Assembly: GCF_017745095.1 (NCBI RefSeq)
Contig: NZ_JAGHZZ010000007.1
Coordinates: 259,782 to 323,781 of the forward strand
Direction: 5' to 3'
Length of the DNA stretch: 64,000 nt
From: Sporocytophaga sp.
GTDB taxonomy: Bacteria; Bacteroidota; Bacteroidia; Cytophagales; Cytophagaceae
Part shown: piece after piece, positions 63,420 to 64,000 of the stretch
How the letters are laid out: the number at the start of each line of letters is the position of its first letter
Position numbering within the stretch: position 1 is the stretch's first letter
The notes under the pieces: generated by a model
The model's database searches: none
Told to the model about the DNA's origin: nothing
Seen by the model: the letters and a program-made list of their open reading frames with translations, nothing else
Position numbers and translations under genes: made by a program

Positions 63420-64000
63420 ATGAAGAAAAATCTTAACGCCTATTCAATAAGGCTAAATATAATTGCGATGTGCTGTTTTCTCCTTCCTTTCTTTTATACT
63501 GGTTGCGAGAAAACTAAAGAATCTGCTAAAGCTACTGAGGTTATCGATACTATAGCACATCTTGATACCATTCCTCTGTTAGATGAATCCTCAAGTCAAG
63601 TCGACAGCTCTCGCATTGAAACAATAAATAATAGCACTAAAAAGGATTCGATTGACAATACAACTTCTAAAGTTAACAACGATGATCTGGCGCAATTAAT
63701 TTCCATAAAGATTCCACTCTTGTCTCCAATCCTTGTACCTAACCCTGATACATACTCTGGCCTTGCCATGTTTATCAATACTCTCAGGTACATTTCTTTT
63801 TATGGAATTTCAATTTCGTTTATACTATTAACCATTAGTTTAATAGCAAAATATATTGAACCTGGAGCAAAGAAAATTATACTACTATTAGAAGTTATTT
63901 CTTTTGCCGCCTTTGCGATTACGAGACCTCTAACTTGGGAATACAAAATTCTTTGGGGATATTGGTTAGCGTTTGTTTTTGTTTCTCTCCTATTCATTTG
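63420..64000 (+). CDS. Lipoprotein with internal transmembrane helices (3' truncated)
   Basis: The frame opens with ATG at 63420-63422 and runs off the window; 193 full codons are visible. A lipobox is present (LLPFFYTGC, Cys29). Residues 30-90 are Ser/Thr/Asp-rich and unstructured (SSRIETINNSTKKDSIDN). Three hydrophobic segments follow: about 126-146 (FYGISISFILLTISLIAKYI), 150-166 and 175-193. A lipid anchor on the outer face of the inner membrane plus later helices is an odd but recurrent layout in Bacteroidota. No homologue recognised. It starts 121 nt after the MtfA-like gene and may be co-transcribed. Confidence 0.75.
   Translation, partial: MKKNLNAYSIRLNIIAMCCFLLPFFYTGCEKTKESAKATEVIDTIAHLDTIPLLDESSSQVDSSRIETINNSTKKDSIDNTTSKVNNDDLAQLISIKIPLLSPILVPNPDTYSGLAMFINTLRYISFYGISISFILLTISLIAKYIEPGAKKIILLLEVISFAAFAITRPLTWEYKILWGYWLAFVFVSLLFI

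Noticed and set aside
63596..63997. Two minus-strand frames at the right edge
   Set aside because: The plus strand carries a continuous lipoprotein frame with a lipobox and membrane helices in the same place.

Overview
The window reads as chromosomal DNA of a Bacteroidota bacterium, most likely a Cytophagales member of the Cytophaga/Sporocytophaga type. The evidence is the AT-rich sequence, the lack of Shine-Dalgarno sites, secreted proteins ending in type IX secretion (T9SS) sorting domains (two flavours), Cys-rich linkers in a pectin lyase, TonB-dependent and PorV-like barrels, and one clean TTG-N19-TAnnTTTG promoter of the Bacteroidota type. Genus is inference. No rRNA, tRNA, CRISPR, transposase or phage gene was seen. 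Both edges cut genes: a subtilisin-like protease on the left and a lipoprotein on the right.

Layout. 1-8.4 kb: T9SS protease, cinA, a 2-oxoacid dehydrogenase E2, a Nudix hydrolase and a membrane-anchored MutS-like ATPase. 8.4-11.9 kb (minus): GtrA-like protein and two MORN-repeat proteins, one with about 26-27 repeats. 12.1-15.7 kb: a barrel pair (PorV-like, then a helix-hairpin-helix/barrel fusion) and a membrane J-domain protein. 15.8-19.3 kb (minus): a giant TraB/GumN-like protein, followed by a 42-bp tandem repeat array. 19.8-21.9 kb: radical SAM, FMN split-barrel and a small unknown. 21.9-29.9 kb (minus): a TetR-TolC-MFP-RND efflux operon plus a membrane metallophosphoesterase, with a 16-bp inverted repeat over the tetR promoter.

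30-39.4 kb: hybrid histidine kinase, T9SS type B protein, rlmD with an acyltransferase downstream, and a lamin-tail T9SS protein. 39.6-44.8 kb: a lipoprotein, then the most interesting set: HlyD-like adaptor, VTC polyphosphate-polymerase-like protein, DUF4956 membrane protein and TolC, tightly coupled and without any ABC or RND pump. 44.8-47.2 kb (minus): glycosyltransferase and methyltransferase. 47.5-54.2 kb: LytS/LytTR two-component pair divergent from a TonB receptor and a second barrel. 54.2-60.6 kb (minus): two T9SS-exported pectin/arabinan enzymes (GH43, PL11) with no SusCD pair. 60.9-64 kb: a membrane coiled-coil protein, an MtfA-like protein whose zinc ligands are all replaced, and a truncated lipoprotein.

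How the genes work together. Most of the window concerns the cell envelope: secreted degradative enzymes, outer-membrane barrels, two tripartite export routes and signalling proteins. The VTC/DUF4956/HlyD/TolC cluster can be read as a synthesis-coupled export machine for a polyphosphate-like polymer; that reading is inference. All family names come from reading motifs by eye; no database search was possible.
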